Shown piece by piece: positions 11,676-21,254 of a stretch of 64,000 nt of DNA. Position 1 is the stretch's first letter, and each line of letters opens with the position of its first letter. The stretch covers positions 1,860,001-1,924,000 of the forward strand of contig JAGPXD010000004.1 of the NCBI GenBank assembly GCA_020746995.1, in the 5' to 3' direction. This DNA is from Plectosphaerella cucumerina (taxonomy: Eukaryota > Ascomycota > Sordariomycetes > Glomerellales > Plectosphaerellaceae). A program made the position numbers and the translations under genes. A model generated the notes under the pieces. It worked only from the letters and a program-made list of their open reading frames with translations. It was not told the origin of the DNA and did no database searches.

Positions 11676-11780
11676 GGATACAAGCTCGACGACGCCATCG
11701 CCAAGCAAACAAGTGCCCGCGATTCTTCGGCAATCGTGTCTCCCTCCGCCTCCCTCTTTCCCCCCCTTTCCCCCCGCGCC

Positions 11781-13418
11781 ATGTCGGGCAACGACCCCAT
11801 GTCCGGCCCCCTCGCCAGCCCTCCGGACGATTTCGACACCTTCCCGCGCCTGGCCCGCGCCTCCACGGCCCCCGTTCAGGCCCCTTCACCCATATCGCCG
11901 CACAGCCAAGCAGGCATGCTCCCGGCCGTCAACCGCCTCGACCGCCGCTCTCACCTCGCGCCGGAGGACGCCTTCCTCGCCGCGTCGCCCCCGCAGCCGC
12001 GCGAGCAGCACCGTGGCGGCGTCTTCCCTCCCTTTGACGGCGGCTCCTCCCGCGGCCTGCGCCAGCGCTCCAGCAACGAGGACAGCCGGAGTCGGAGCCG
12101 CGCCCACCGTAATCGTCACAGTAAGCGCAGCACGTGGAAGAAGCTGCTCTGGGTCAAGCAGTCGTATCCGGACAACTACACCGACCAGGCCACATTTCTG
12201 GAGACTCTGCAGCGAAACCCGCGTCTGCAGCCTTATGGCTTCTGGCCGCTTGTGGCTGACAGCACCGTCATCGTCCAGCACGTCTGCTCTGTTATCATTT
12301 TTATCGTCATCTTCGTCTGCATCTTCCAGGAGCGTGTCGGCCCGACGGCCGTGCTATCATGGAGCAGCATCGCCACCTTTACCGGATGGTTGCTCTGGGA
12401 GCGATGGGAGTCGGACGAGCTGGCTGCCGAAGATGAGATGGCTGCCGGTGCGGGGGTGACCGGCGCCGGAGTCGGGGTCACACGGACCACACGTGCCGGC
12501 ACCATCGGCCGGAGGACCGGCAGTCTCCGCCGGCCGCCGATCCAGCTACCGCCCTCGTCGGCTGCCAGCTCTACCACGAATCTGTCGTCCGCCAATCTGT
12601 CGCCAGCCAACCTGTCATCCGCGAACCTCTCCGCTGCCAACCTATCCGCCGGCCTCCCTCGCCACCCTGCCTCAGCCTCGGCCACCTCCCTCCTCTCCAC
12701 CGGCTCCAGAAACGGCACCAGCAACGACCACGGCGCCCCTCCCGTCTCGCCCATGTACGCACCACCGCAGTTCTTCCCCGGCGCCCCCTCCGAGGATCCC
12801 ATAGCCAGCCTCGCCCGCCAGCGTCTCGGCACCTTCAAATCAGCCGTGCTGATCTTCTCAACCCTCCTCGGCCTCTCGCCCATCCTCAAGTCCCTCACCC
12901 GCTCCACCTGGTCCGACTCCATCTGGGCCATGTCCTTCTGGCTCCTAGCCGTCAATATCTTCTCCTTCGACTACTCCACCTCAGACGCCTCCACCGCCCG
13001 CGCCCCGGCCTCGTTGTCTACAAACGCCGCCCTCATGGCCTCGACCGTGCTCGCCTCGCGCCTGCCCTCCACCGGTCAGGTTTTCAGCCTGACCCTCTTC
13101 TCAATCGAGGTCTTTGGTCTGTTCCCTATCTTCCGCCGTGCCGTGCGCCGCCGCTCATGGTCTTACCACTACACCATGACGGCCCTGCTCGTCCTCGGCG
13201 CTGGTGGTGGCGTCGGCATCATCGCCGGCAGTGCCGCCGCCCCGCTCGCCTGGAAGCGTGCCATCTCCGGCATGGTCATCGGCACCGTGGTCTCGGCTGT
13301 TGCAATGGGTGGCTGCAGCTGGTGGCTCATTGGCCTGCAGAAGTACAAGAACGAGATCTACGGCCCGTGGGACCCGGCGAGGCCCATCATCATGAGCAGG
13401 CGGTACTGGGAGGACTGA
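11781..13418 (+). CDS. GPI2: PIG-C/GPI2, subunit of GPI-GlcNAc transferase
   Basis: Single exon, 545 residues; the frame is open further upstream but 11781 is the first ATG (MSGNDPMSGP). The GPI-GnT complex in the ER membrane transfers GlcNAc from UDP-GlcNAc to phosphatidylinositol, the first step of GPI-anchor synthesis. The PIG-C signature is clear: WKKLLWVKQSYPDNYTD and LQPYGFWPLVADSTVIVQH, followed by hydrophobic helices, and a second half with FSLTLFSIEVFGLFPIFRR and a final multi-helix part ending KYKNEIYGPWDPA. The protein is larger than the usual 280-300 residues: it has about 115 extra disordered residues at the N terminus and an insertion of roughly 140 residues (about 208-345) between the two membrane halves, containing ANLSx repeats. 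The reading frame stays open through the insertion. Confidence 0.92.
   Translation: MSGNDPMSGPLASPPDDFDTFPRLARASTAPVQAPSPISPHSQAGMLPAVNRLDRRSHLAPEDAFLAASPPQPREQHRGGVFPPFDGGSSRGLRQRSSNEDSRSRSRAHRNRHSKRSTWKKLLWVKQSYPDNYTDQATFLETLQRNPRLQPYGFWPLVADSTVIVQHVCSVIIFIVIFVCIFQERVGPTAVLSWSSIATFTGWLLWERWESDELAAEDEMAAGAGVTGAGVGVTRTTRAGTIGRRTGSLRRPPIQLPPSSAASSTTNLSSANLSPANLSSANLSAANLSAGLPRHPASASATSLLSTGSRNGTSNDHGAPPVSPMYAPPQFFPGAPSEDPIASLARQRLGTFKSAVLIFSTLLGLSPILKSLTRSTWSDSIWAMSFWLLAVNIFSFDYSTSDASTARAPASLSTNAALMASTVLASRLPSTGQVFSLTLFSIEVFGLFPIFRRAVRRRSWSYHYTMTALLVLGAGGGVGIIAGSAAAPLAWKRAISGMVIGTVVSAVAMGGCSWWLIGLQKYKNEIYGPWDPARPIIMSRRYWED
12579..12653 (+). repeat. ANLSx pentapeptide repeat inside GPI2
   Basis: Five consecutive 15-base units encode N-L-S-S-A, N-L-S-P-A, N-L-S-S-A, N-L-S-A-A and N-L-S-A-G. 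The DNA units differ at third positions, so the peptide repeat is better kept than the DNA repeat. Confidence 0.8.
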
Positions 13419-14131
13419 GGTCACGTGGCTGCAATCAGTAATATTGAAGTTTCAGAGTAGGTAGGCGTGTAGTCTGACGATTAGATGCATCCAGATGCCT
13501 AGACGTCGGATAGAAACCCTTTCATGGTCCATGCTTTCGCTCCTATCTTGCCTGATAACAAAGGAGTCTCTTGCAAGCGGCAGGTATAGAACTTGAAGCG
13601 CCTTGTGTACTCGTACCTGCCCACCTTACCAGGCACATCACAACAAACGCCAACGCAAATCCACTTCTATGGAAGACAACAACAGGAATTTTTCCACCCT
13701 TCCCCTTTTGACACCCGTTGCCTGGGTTTCTGGTGATCCACAGGGAGCCTTATCCACAGTTGGCACCTTCCTTGTTGTATCTTTCAGGTTAGGCACCTGC
13801 CCTTGTGCGCACACACTACTTGCCTTGCTGTCAGGTCACCTGCCCAGGCAGCTAACTCTGCCCTTTTCACAAAACCAGCTCATCCTCCTGCAACTCGCCT
13901 CGCGTTTGCCTTCCCTCCTCCATCCATCAACACCCAAACCCTCCACCGGCCAAGCTACCTTCCACAGCTGCCACCACACTTCGACCCCATCATCAACATC
14001 AACGACGCCAGCACAGTAACCCGTCGGCGTGCCCCCCCATATTGGTTCACTCACGCCGTCCGAACTGTCTTCTGCCACACGATCTGATACCTCAACTTTC
14101 CTGTTTTGAGCTACGGCTCACCCCCGTCGCC
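13419..14131. other. Intergenic: GPI2 3' flank and NOV ATPase promoter
   Basis: No gene recognised. The last 200 bases are C/A/T-rich, as is usual for a fungal promoter and leader. Confidence 0.6.
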
Positions 14132-17100
14132 ATGCCGTCCGAGTTGAAGTCGTGGCGGGACGTGCCCAATTTGCCTCCCGACACGGACATGCCGACCTCG
14201 CGGCAATCAGCCGACGCTGTCCTCAATGCCATTCTCCAGTATCGAGACACGGCTGCCAGCGGATATGGCGTCAAGGGCCTGACGCAAAGCCTCAACGTCA
14301 TCTCGAAACAGCTATACAGCAAGAGCGCCCCTTTCATCGCCGAACTCATCCAGAATGCCGACGACAACAAGTTCAGCGGCGACGGAATGCCCAGTATGGA
14401 GTTCCAGCTGATCCAGGGAAACACTTCCTCCTACCTTCTGGTGGAGTGCAACGAGTCGCCTGGTCTCACAGCCGATCAGGTTGACTCTATCACGGACGTC
14501 GGCAACAGCACAAAAGCCCAACGACCAGGCTCTGACTCTGGCTCCACGACCGCGCGCCAATACACCGGCGAGAAAGGCATCGGTTTCAAAAGCGTCTTCA
14601 AGGTTGCCGACATTGTGGACATTCGCAGCGGATTTTTCGAGTTCCGCCTAGACAATACTCAGAAGCTTGGCATGCTGAGGCCGCTGGTCCACGACTTCCC
14701 CAGGCCCAAGAGAGCCGGCTGGACCCAGATTCTTCTTCACCTCCGAAACGCAGCAGATTACAATAGGGTCTACGCATCTCTGAAGAAGATGAAGCCCGAG
14801 CAGCTCTTGTTCCTTCGCAGCCTCCGCCTGCTGAGGATCACCACGCCACGTTTCCAGCGGGAATACAGTACCCGCTCCCAGACCATCGCTGCTGATGCTG
14901 AGATGAAGTCACTCATAATCAACGACTACAAGGGAAACAGAACACGCCAATACTTCCTTCTCCGCAAAGCCCTGAACAACATGCCCGCAAACACCGAGGA
15001 GAGGGTGGGTATCTCCAGCGTCGAGCTGATCCTCGGCTTTCCTGTCAGCCCCCCAGAGGAAGACGAGCACCCAACTCAAAGCGCGTACGCATTCCTCCCA
15101 ATCCGCGACTTCGGATTCAAGGTACGTTTACTCTTCTACACCTTGCACTCGAATACGCACTAACATATAGCCCAGTTCATCATTCAAGCCGACTTCGTTT
15201 TGGCGGCCAGCCGAGAGGATCTCCAGGAAGACCTCGAGTGGAATGTCACTCTGCGAGATGCCATCCCCGACGCGTTTGCTATGGCTGTTAGATACTTCAA
15301 CGCACTTGGCCCTGATACCCTTGGATCATCCAGCTGGGCTCGCTACAACTGGCCAGACTTCCTTCGGTACAGTCGAGATGATGCTTTCTGGAAGCAGGTC
15401 ACCACCTCCATCGCCGAGAACCTCCAGGCGCTGCCAGTTTTCGAGACCCGTGGTGGTACGTTCGAGCGATTCAAGGATCTCCTTTATATCCCCCATGATT
15501 ACCGCACCGAGGATGGCAAGCTTCCCAGAATCGATCTGCAGAGCCGCCTGAAAACCCATTTGTCGTTCCGCTACGACCACGAGGAGTCAGAGCCATTGAT
15601 GCTTCTCCAGAAGTTCCCCATGAGAAAGATGACTCCAGCCGTGTTCAGACAAGACCTCGAGGAATTCATGAGCAACGCTTCGCCACTCTGCGATGGTCGA
15701 GTCTTCGCGACGGTTGACTCCGCGTGGCGCGAAATGGTGGCCAGCATGTTCAAGCACAGGGACATCCACCGACAGCTCAAGCAGCTCCAACAGATGCCCT
15801 TGGTCCCAATTCAGAAGGACGACGATGGCAACGCGTGGGTCAATCCTAGCAAGAGCATATTCTTCAATGCCGACAGAGTTCCCGTCGATGATCTCGCAGC
15901 GGATCTCGACTTGCGCATTGTCGATATGTCCAGATGCGCCGCAGAGTGGAAGCGGCTTCTTGAGGAGCTTGGTATCCATGACCTCGACCAGGCTGCAGTC
16001 ATCCGGGAGATTTGGAGCCAGCACCAGAAAGAAGGGCACAAGAGGAAGTTCCTGAACTGGGTCAGAGATGTTATCTTCCTGTTCCGCGTCCGAAGCCACA
16101 TCCCTGAAGATCTTGACCTCACTAAGCTGTGGTTTCTGGCTCACGACAACAAGAAGCGTCTGCGCGGCTCAGAAACCTACCTTGAAGGATGTCATCTGAT
16201 CCCAGGTCCCGACGTCCTGAGCAAGAGTTACTTCGATATTCTCGCCGAAGAAGATCATGCAGACTTTCTTGCTTGGCTGGAGGATGCCTGCGGGGTCTCT
16301 CGGGAGCCTCGCATGCTCTGCGACGGCCAACTGACACCAGATTGGGCATTCCTTGCCCAGCAGAGAGGAGATGAGCTCCTGGTCTATCTTCGAGACCACC
16401 CTGGCACAGCCCAGGAAGCGACTATTCGACAAGCCCTCTCATCAATCATGGTATCCGTTCGTGGTCAAGCAGACACCAAGATCCGCCTTGGTAGCACGGC
16501 ACTGCCCACTTCCGACCTGCTTAATACGTGCCCGGACATCGTTTACAACGACCTCCCCATTCCGAATGCAAAGAACTAGGCGTTCCTTTCTTCGGCTGGT
16601 ATGTCGACGACCGTCGACTGCTCCGCAGCATTGGCCCAGTTGACCTGGATGTCAGGACACGATTCCAAGCCCTCTGTGGACGTGGTGACTCGTCTTTATC
16701 AGGTCTTGGACGAGAGCCCGGCACGTTTCGAAGCAGCGATCCGGACAGCTTTCAAGGCGAAACCCCTGGTTTACGACCCAACTTCTCAACTCTGGCGTCA
16801 TACTACTGAGTATGTCCGCGGCAAACCGGATTGTATTCATAATCATGAGGCCCTCTCAGAGCATTACAGCGGATTCGCGACGCTCTTCGGACGGTAAGTG
16901 CTACCGGCGCTCTCGAGAAAGTCCGGAGAGGTGTTTACTGACTTCGCATGTCACAGGTACGCCCGTGTGCGTCCTATTATCTCTCAGGACGTCCTCGCCG
17001 AGATTCAGGAACTCAGCACTGCTGATTCAGAAGATACTCCAAGGGCCAAGGCACTTGTCGCAGCCCTGGATAGCACTCTCCGAGCGGAAGAATATGCCCT

Positions 17101-19135
17101 TGCCGATGGCTTTGCAAAGTCACTTCTCAAGTGCCGCTTTCTTCCAGCTAGGACAAACGCAGGTGTAGAGCTCTGCGAAGCTGGCAAGTGCTATATCCCG
17201 GATGACACGGCCGTTGCGGAGCTCTATGCCTCAAAATTCCCCATGGTTGATACCACACTCCAGGAAATTGCTCAGCTGCGTTCTCTGATCGAGTGTCTCA
17301 ACCTGAACAGCCGCCTCCTTTCCGTGGCTGTCACGCGAGACACCAAAGTGAGCCGGCAGACGATCAACGAATCCAGGACAGAAGAGCGTCGCCGCAAGGT
17401 GCAATGGTTCTGCAAGCTCAGCGACGCCCCGACCGAAGAGATGCTGGCGTTCCTCTCCAAGACGACGGTGTGGGATGTGAAGACCATCACGGTGACCTAC
17501 CGCCTGGAGGAGGAAGTGGCTACGCGGACGACTGACACGTACTGGGTGGAGAAGAAGGATGGCATCAACATCTACGTTTCGCCCAAGGCCACCCGCAGCA
17601 GCTGGGCTTACGTTGACCAAGATCTGAGTACCATCCTCGCTGAGGAATGCACAATCAAGAAGGCCAAGTCCATGCAGCTCTTGCAGACCTTGCTCCGCCT
17701 CCCTGCCGACGAAATCTCCGCGTTCCTGGATCGACAACGCGGCATCAACAGGTCCAACTTTGAGCTTGTTGACAGCTGGGTAACTGATGGTGATGATCAA
17801 GAAGCAGAGTCGGAGGGCACCTTGTCAGCCACGGGTGATGCCGACATGGCGGAGGCGCCTGTTGGTGAAGATGGCGATGTGGAGGGCTCAATCCAGGACG
17901 AGAGCAAACTCCAGGATGCTGACATGGCCGACGGCGAGAACGCAGCGCAAGACGACATGGCTCAGAGCAACAGTGTCTCCCAGGACGACGTTGTGTTCCA
18001 CGGCGACGATATGGATGACGACTTTGTGGCTCAAGACCATGAAGCTGCTCGAGATAACAGTGCCGCTGAAGGCGGCATTGGGCCCCAGAACAACGTGGCT
18101 GCAAACCATGCAACTCCCGACCTGTTGCCTCAGGAGAGACCACCATCGCGCGGTCAAACTGCTTGCTTGTCGATCCCACGCCCCTCCTCTGCGGGAGGAT
18201 CATCGACCGGGTCCGCGGCGGGATCTCGGAGGCGGAGGCAGCCAGACGAAGAGAGCGAGGCTTTCCGCACGCCCAAACGATCGCGCACCCGTATGGGAGA
18301 GACATCGGCCAGTCTCCCCCCGGACGACGGATTCCCGAACATTGGCGGCGACGACCCTGACCATGATGAGGTGGAGAGGAAGCCAGACCCGGAAGATATG
18401 ATGCCCGGCCCCGCGACTCCTGAGCCACAGCAGCTGAACATGACTGTCGACGACTCTCCGGGAGGTCCCTCTCTCGCCGCTAATATAAAGGGTGAAAGCA
18501 TGGTGAGTAGCCAAACACTTCTTTGAACCCGACCAGTAGGATTGCTGACAGATGGGCAGATCTATGGCTACTGCAAACAACGGCTGCTTGGCTGGAACGA
18601 CGAAGAGAACTGGACTGGCCGACACAATCGTTCCCATCAAAGCAACCTTCCTCGCAGCGACCTGCCTGCATGCTTCACCTTTGCAGACTCTGGTCAACTC
18701 GGTAACGGAGGTATGGTTGCCCTGATGGAAGATCTGGGCACGAAGGACCCCTTTCTCGAAGAGCTTAGGGGTAAGAAGGTGACCTACTATATCGACGTCA
18801 AGGCAACAGAGGGCAGATTTGAGGAGCAATTCACCATGACTTGGAGCCAGCACACCATGGTAAGCAACCCAGCTCCCCACCTTCGGTCTGCAATGTCTAA
18901 CGTGCGACAGGCGAGGAAGTTCATGTTCCGGGTTCACGAGAATCCCGAAGGCGATCCCCCCAAGGAGGTTTACGTTCTTGTGCGTATCTGCCACATCAAT
19001 GACGTTCGACCTGAGATCCATTTCTTGCCGGATCCTTGGTCCGATGTCGCCAAGCGCAGACACATTGTGAGGTTCAGCGAGGCTGTCGTCACTCCCACGA
19101 ACCCCAACAGATTCCGCGACGCCATGGCGGAGTAG
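14132..19135 (+). CDS. NOV-type Hsp90-like ATPase (HATPase_c) protein, interrupted by an in-frame TAG
   Basis: Five exons inferred: 14132-15121, 15176-16893, 16957-18502, 18560-18859, 18911-19135 (1592 sense codons if the TAG is counted as one). The N-terminal region has Bergerat-fold ATPase motifs: ELIQNADDNKF (about residue 70) and GEKGIGFKSVF (about 146), as in sacsin and other NOV proteins. The middle part has long helical segments with no named domain. From about 1185 the protein is acidic and repetitive (DADMA, AQDD-like units) and then basic with a likely nuclear signal (TPKRSRTR). The C-terminal 175 residues form a compact domain. Codon 798 is TAG (16577-16579) although the same frame stays coding-like on both sides. 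Function of fungal NOV proteins is unknown; chaperone or regulatory roles are inferred from the ATPase fold only. The last intron (51 bases) is frame-neutral and free of stops. Confidence 0.75.
16577..16579 (+). other. In-frame TAG within the NOV ATPase gene
   Basis: Reading ...LPIPNAKN then TAG then AFLSSAGMSTTVDC in one frame. The frame before and after is identical (no shift), and no credible intron spans the codon: the only GT...AG pair is 39 bases with a poor donor (GTTTAC). A Trp codon TGG changed to TAG would explain it, either in the genome or as a base-calling error. Confidence 0.85.
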
Positions 19136-19650
19136 GTGTTCTGAGTACCTGACTGGGAGATGGATCATTTGACAGAGTGTGTGAAAAGACATTTGGCTGG
19201 TGCAGGATATGTCAATGTACCGAATCTGGTCGAGGAAACGCGAGGCTGAAACTGGAGACGACAAGAGCTGGCTGGATTGCTATTGCAGGAGATGACAGAA
19301 GAACAAACGACTGATTTACACGACCTCTTGCGGACCCTGGAGTGATGGAAAGACGATGTTGTGCCACGATACTAGACAGGGGAGCTCGGCAGGTGAGACC
19401 ACACGAGACAAGCCGCGGCGAGAAGCTCCTGATCCGAGACTGTGTCGGTCCACGCATTGGCCCAGCAGGAAGTAAGCTGCAGGGGTAAGCACAGCACCGG
19501 ACGGAGCTAAGCTGAGCTAGGCCGAGCTACCAGTGAGCTGCGTCCGCTACTGTTGAGTTTGTGCTGGCCGATCACAACATCGGATGTTTTGGCGGGATGA
19601 ACCGTCCGAGAGCCATCGGGTGAGGGGACAGCAGGATCATCAGGATCAGT

Positions 19651-19658
19651 GCGCGCGC

Positions 19659-19703
<45 letters not shown>
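19651..19703 (+). repeat. (GC)5(GT)21 dinucleotide microsatellite
   Basis: GC alternation from 19651 to 19660 continues as GT alternation to 19703, 53 bases of strict purine-pyrimidine alternation. Such tracts favour Z-DNA and vary in length between isolates. Confidence 0.95.
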
Positions 19704-19704
<1 letters not shown>

Positions 19705-20154
19705 CGGGCAACTACCGGTAGCTGGACATCTCTCCCTCGGCCTCAATAGAAAGCCACCCTAGCCACGCCGAGACATTGCCGATCGTGACGGAGGCGAGGG
19801 AAAGTGAAAAGAAAAAAAGCCAGGAAGATGCCGTAATGAGGCAAGAGTCAAGCACCGGCGCGCGATGCGACGATGCCTATTCCCCTTCAGGCCCGGCGGC
19901 AGAGCTTCACCCCCAAGGTCGGCCGGGCCCGGGCCGGCCCAGATCATGGGCCCGCTACTGTCTCGGCTTTGCCAGAGTCAAAATGGCCTCCGCCCAATAT
20001 GCAGCCTGGCAGCCTGTTTCCCCCGCCCCAGCCCACCACCACGTCCCCGGTTGCGCCGGGCCCTTGACTAGGGGGGGTGCAGTGCTTGTCCGGGGGAGAC
20101 AGCTTGGCAAAAGAAGGTACCGTACCACCCCTCGGGTGTTGGTGGCTTGGCTGG

Positions 20155-20161
20155 TATTTAT
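20155..20161 (+). promoter_or_regulatory. Possible TATA-like element of the CFEM gene
   Basis: TATTTAT lies about 145 bases before the CFEM start codon, followed by CT-rich sequence. Position fits a TATA-like box with a short leader, but there is no transcript evidence. Confidence 0.3.
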
Positions 20162-20302
20162 CGCGGGTGAGATCCCTCCCCCCCTTTGCCTCCGGAAGCT
20201 CCCTCGCGTCTCCCTCTTTCCTCTCCGTCAGCCTGTCTACAGCTTCAACCACAGTCACTCGCGCTTTCATCACCAAAACAAGCACCTTAGAGCACCGTCA
20301 AG

Positions 20303-21071
20303 ATGAAGTACTCTTTCGTTCTCGCCGCTGCGGCCGCCGGCCTCGTCTCTGCCCAGGACTTCTCCGGCCAGCCCGACTGCGCTGTAAGTCGCCCCGCACA
20401 ACCGGATTGCCCGGCCGACGCGATTGCTGACTTGACCTTCTTCCCCTCCTTAGGTCAACTGTCTCCGCGAGTTCATCCCCCAGATCGGCTGCTCCCTCGA
20501 GGACACGGGCTGCCAGTGCGACTCTGCCAACCAGGCCCGTCTCCAGCCCCTGATCGCCCCCTGCTTCATCGCCAACTGCGGCGCCGATGAGCTCTCGCAG
20601 GCCATCAACGCCGCCTCGGCCGCTTGCGCCGCCTTCCTGGCCACCGCCTCTGGCGATATCCCCGTCATCGGCACCCCTACCGCCTCGGGCGCGGGCGGCA
20701 GCTCCTCCGCCGCGGCTTCCGGCTCCGAAACGACCGCCCCTTCGGCCAGCTCGGCCAGCGGTACCGGCAACGCCGTGTCCTCCCTCATCAACAGCATCAC
20801 CGATGCCGCGTCGAGCGCGCTCGAGTCCGCCACCGGCACCGAGAGCGAGTCTGCCAGCGAGACAGGCAGCAGCGACGACTCGTCCGAGTCGGAGAGCGTC
20901 GTCGTCTCGACCTTCACCTCGGGCGGCAGCACTTTCACCCAGACGACCACCCCAACCGGCTCTGCCGAGGAGGGCGGCGCGTCCTCCACTACCGGTGGAA
21001 ACGGCGCTGCGGCCACTGCCGCGCCCCTTGCCGGCATGGCCATCGCCGCCATCATCGCGGCTGCCCTCTAG
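20303..21071 (+). CDS. CFEM-domain GPI-anchored cell-surface protein
   Basis: Two exons, 20303-20383 and 20454-21071, intron 20384-20453 (GTAAGT...CCTTAG), 232 residues. Residues 1-17 are a signal peptide (MKYSFVLAAAAAGLVSA). Residues about 18-93 are a CFEM domain with eight cysteines in the expected order, including GCSLEDTGCQCD; the Asp after the C-x-C pair is the residue that can ligate heme iron in CFEM hemophores. A Ser/Thr/Ala-rich stalk (about 100-205, likely O-glycosylated) follows, then a hydrophobic tail (PLAGMAIAAIIAAAL) typical of a GPI-attachment signal. Likely cell wall or plasma membrane surface; known family members take up heme iron or act in adhesion and host interaction. 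Which role applies here cannot be told. Its anchoring would depend on the pathway that includes GPI2 nearby. Confidence 0.92.
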
Positions 21072-21254
21072 GCTAGGCCAGAGACATCAGTGATTGTTGG
21101 AAAAGAGAACATCGTTCAGAGCTCGAGGTCCGTTTGTCCAAAAGCACCTTGTGGAAGAAGGGGGGATCTGGAGAACCACGGCGCCAATCTGGTGATGGCA
21201 CCCCTAATACAGTGATAATTTACCACTTGATTTGGCCTGCTCTCTGTTGTGCGC

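Larger units (their letters stand above)
8481..11780. other. Long gene-free stretch, 3.3 kb
   Basis: No ORF here has domain features; those present (for example on the minus strand around 8823-9464 and 10868-11608, and on the plus strand around 9960-10505) read through GC-rich homopolymer tracts. The sequence has many C or G runs, including a 24-base G run at 11209-11232. It serves as the 5' flank of both neighbouring divergent genes; an unrecognised non-coding RNA cannot be excluded. Confidence 0.5.
19136..20302. other. Intergenic with microsatellite and CFEM gene promoter
   Basis: No ORF with domain features. Holds an alternating GC/GT tract at 19651-19703 and, from about 20150, the pyrimidine-rich leader of the CFEM gene. 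The 5'-most 300 bases are the 3' flank of the NOV gene. Confidence 0.6.

Noticed and set aside
16538..16579. Short intron that would remove the TAG in the NOV gene
   Set aside because: Only 39 bases, donor GTTTAC, no branch site; shorter than any other intron in the window.
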